Assembly (NCBI GenBank): GCA_021399445.1
Contig: JAJTUQ010000004.1
Coordinates: forward strand, 744,001-808,000
Source of the DNA: Xylogone sp. PMI_703
Taxonomy: Eukaryota > Ascomycota > Leotiomycetes
DNA length: 64,000 bases
Direction: 5' to 3'
The notes under the pieces are model-generated. The model was not told the DNA's origin and searched no databases. It saw only the letters and a program-made list of their open reading frames with translations. Both the position numbers and the translations under genes were made by a program. Below, piece by piece: positions 62,082-64,000 of the stretch; within the stretch, counting starts at the first letter, position 1, and every line of letters starts with the position of its first letter.

Positions 62082-64000
62082 TTTAGCTGTCGTCAGAGAA
62101 GAGCAAAGCTGTTAGTCTTTCTCGGCTCTTGATATAAAAAATGAGATGCTTTTCGTTGATGATATTAGGCAAATCCAACAGAGTGTGCCATGGTATTTAT
62201 ACACTGCCATTGGTTAGGTACAATAAACCGATCCTGCGGGCCAGCTGGTTTCTCTAGGTAACATGAGATTCGTTAAGAATATCGATCAAGCGGTGAGTAT
62301 AGTGATTGCCACCCCTTCTTTGCTTGCACATGGTGTTCTGATCCACCTGATTGTTGTGCCGCATATTGTTTCAGTACCCCTCCCTATTATATCATTCAAT
62401 GGCCCGCACTTTTCCGTTTTCCACTTTCTTTTTATAGCACATGAAGCCAAGGTAGGGCTGTAAGGCTGTAAATACGGAGCATAAATGATCTACAAGGTAA
62501 CCCATTTCTTGGCATCTCTTGAGCTCTGGCCAGGCCTGTATAAGGATTGGGCGAGCTGAAAAGCATATATATTTTCAATGAAGCGCTATTGTTCAGTCCC
62601 AGGCCCTCAAGCATAGGTAATTTGCTTATTCTTTCCATTGAGGCCTGGATGGCTTGGCGCTGGTTAAAGGAATATTGCGCGCATAAATATCATCTCTGAG
62701 TTATTGATGGGGCTCCTCGTCTGTGCTACGGCATCTGGCTTGCTTTTACGTTCTGTTCATAGCAAGCATCGATCAGCGTTTTGGTATTCTAGGCTGGCTA
62801 CGCCTGGCCCGGGGCCGGGTGTATAATGCTCTAGAGTATCTCAGTAGTCAGTGTTTCGACCCGTTCCGCGAAGATAGCGCAGCCCCGCACATTGGCTAAG
62901 TCAGAGGATTCTACCTCTAATAACTGTGATACTAGTTATGACTCCGCATATATCTGATTGAATGAATCAATAAACATGGCTACTGATGAGCTCAAGCGGT
63001 ATACTACAATTCAAATCTTGAGTATGTATACTTAATTGCAAATGGCAGAGTTATTCCGTTCGTTACCAGGTTATGTCCAAACATGCCTTTTGTTTCCTAA
63101 CCTTAACGGGATGCGGCTGCATTCAAAACCAAAAATGACTGAACCCTTGAACATATTTGTATGTCTGTATTATAACAAGCACACACACTAATATTAGGTC
63201 ATATATATCTGTATATAGCAAATCCTAAGCTGGTCAAGGGCTTGATTGGCTAATCTAGGAGATCGACACGTAGCTTTAACTGGCTACCACCCCCGCAGTC
63301 GGTAGGTTACCCAGTCACTGCCTCACATGAGCTGTGAAGCTTGGTCTTATTCTGACGGAAGTGCACTTTCCCGCTGGATCTGCATATGCTTCCCGTGCGT
63401 ATCGAGGTATCTAAAGACTTGGGAGCACTCTGTCTTAGAAAAGTGGCCTAGAACGTCTACCCTGGAGATTTCCATGCCCCCCCTCACACTACAGCCGAGG
63501 ATTCGTATCAGCTATGCTTGCAGCATCCTATAGAAACTTGAAAAAATCAATTTTGTATTACTTGGTACAATCTATGTTGATCTACATCTGAATCAGCATC
63601 ATGATCTCGATGATTTAGCCCTATCATGACAAATTAGTACTGGAGTAAGTTTCAAAACCCGGAGAGAGGTAGGTCAATGAAGATACAGTTAATATCATAA
63701 ACGCCAATCTCGTCAACAAATAGAGACGGGTGAGGATGGTAGATTGTGACGCGAGTTTTGGTAGGTATGCCAATACGGAGCTGATGATCTGCGTGGCTGG
63801 CTGGACGTGTAGTGTGTGAGAAGGTGGATAAGCGGTCTCTTTGTGTCGACTGTTGATTTGATGCCTTATCTGGTGAGGATTTTATGGCACCGGAACAAGA
63901 ATTACTCTGTGTGTGATCTATGGTTCCGCCTTCAAGATGTAGGCGCATTATTAGTGCGTGTGAGCGCTTATTCAATTCTCACGGGCCGTTCCCGGAGGCT
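62082..64000. other. terminal intergenic stretch, nothing recognised
   Basis: About 1.9 kb. The first part should be the promoter of the giant minus-strand gene. A GC palindrome (GGCCCGGGGCC, near 62808) stands out in otherwise ordinary sequence. A minus-strand frame at 63652-63975 has no ATG start and no known domain. Confidence 0.4.

Noticed and set aside
63652..63975. Minus-strand frame at the window end
   Set aside because: It starts at a non-ATG codon right after a stop and shows no domain.

Overview
This window reads as nuclear DNA of a filamentous ascomycete (Pezizomycotina, quite possibly Leotiomycetes; the class is a guess). Reasons: genes broken by short 48-90 bp GT-AG introns with CTRAC/CTGAC-like branch sites, a Zn2Cys6 regulator, a nudF/LIS1 orthologue, a HeLo-domain protein, and an AT-rich retroelement whose two LTRs differ almost only by transitions, as expected from RIP-type mutation. 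All exon joins given here were made by hand from reading frame, splice sites and family conservation; none is supported by transcripts.

Layout. 0.3-5.8 kb: a fungal transcription-factor-domain protein (-), a short-chain dehydrogenase (+) and a four-TM membrane protein (+). 5.8-12.7 kb: gene-poor, with a decayed arylsulfatase pseudogene (8.3-9.25 kb) and a small GFA-family zinc protein (-). 12.7-18.9 kb: an intact Zn2Cys6 regulator (+), a decayed copy of a beta-carbonic anhydrase next to its intact six-exon relative (both -), and a DJ-1/PfpI protein (+). 19.5-30.05 kb: a repeat island with hairpin-forming palindromes, a 10 x 19 bp minisatellite, and a three-layer nest. In that nest a ~780 bp element with ~250 bp terminal inverted repeats is split by a solo LTR (TSD ACATC), which is itself split by an 8.3 kb Ty3/Gypsy element (TSD GTTAC) full of stops.

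30.1-38.2 kb: an alpha/beta hydrolase (-), a signal-peptide/single-TM surface protein (-) and nudF (+). 39.6-46.2 kb: a compact trio that looks like a fungal cell-death or non-self-recognition locus. It holds a HeLo-domain protein (+), a convergent 1249-aa protein with a chymotrypsin-like triad (Cys at the nucleophile position), ankyrins and eight TPRs (-), and, divergent from that, a C-terminally membrane-anchored protein broken by a one-base frameshift in a G run.

47.0-57.6 kb: a carbohydrate-utilisation neighbourhood with a secreted (a/a)6-type glycosidase (possibly GH162), a GH2 beta-mannosidase (-), an arylsulfatase (+) and an MFS sugar transporter (+). 57.8-62.1 kb: a five-exon gene (-) whose 1357-aa product combines a beta-propeller-like region, long helices and a hydrophobic hairpin, the architecture of alpha-helical pore-forming toxins. 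The last 2 kb holds nothing I can support.

The best candidates for undescribed biology are the HeLo/protease-ANK-TPR pair and the pore-former-like giant protein; both functional readings are inferences from architecture and gene order.
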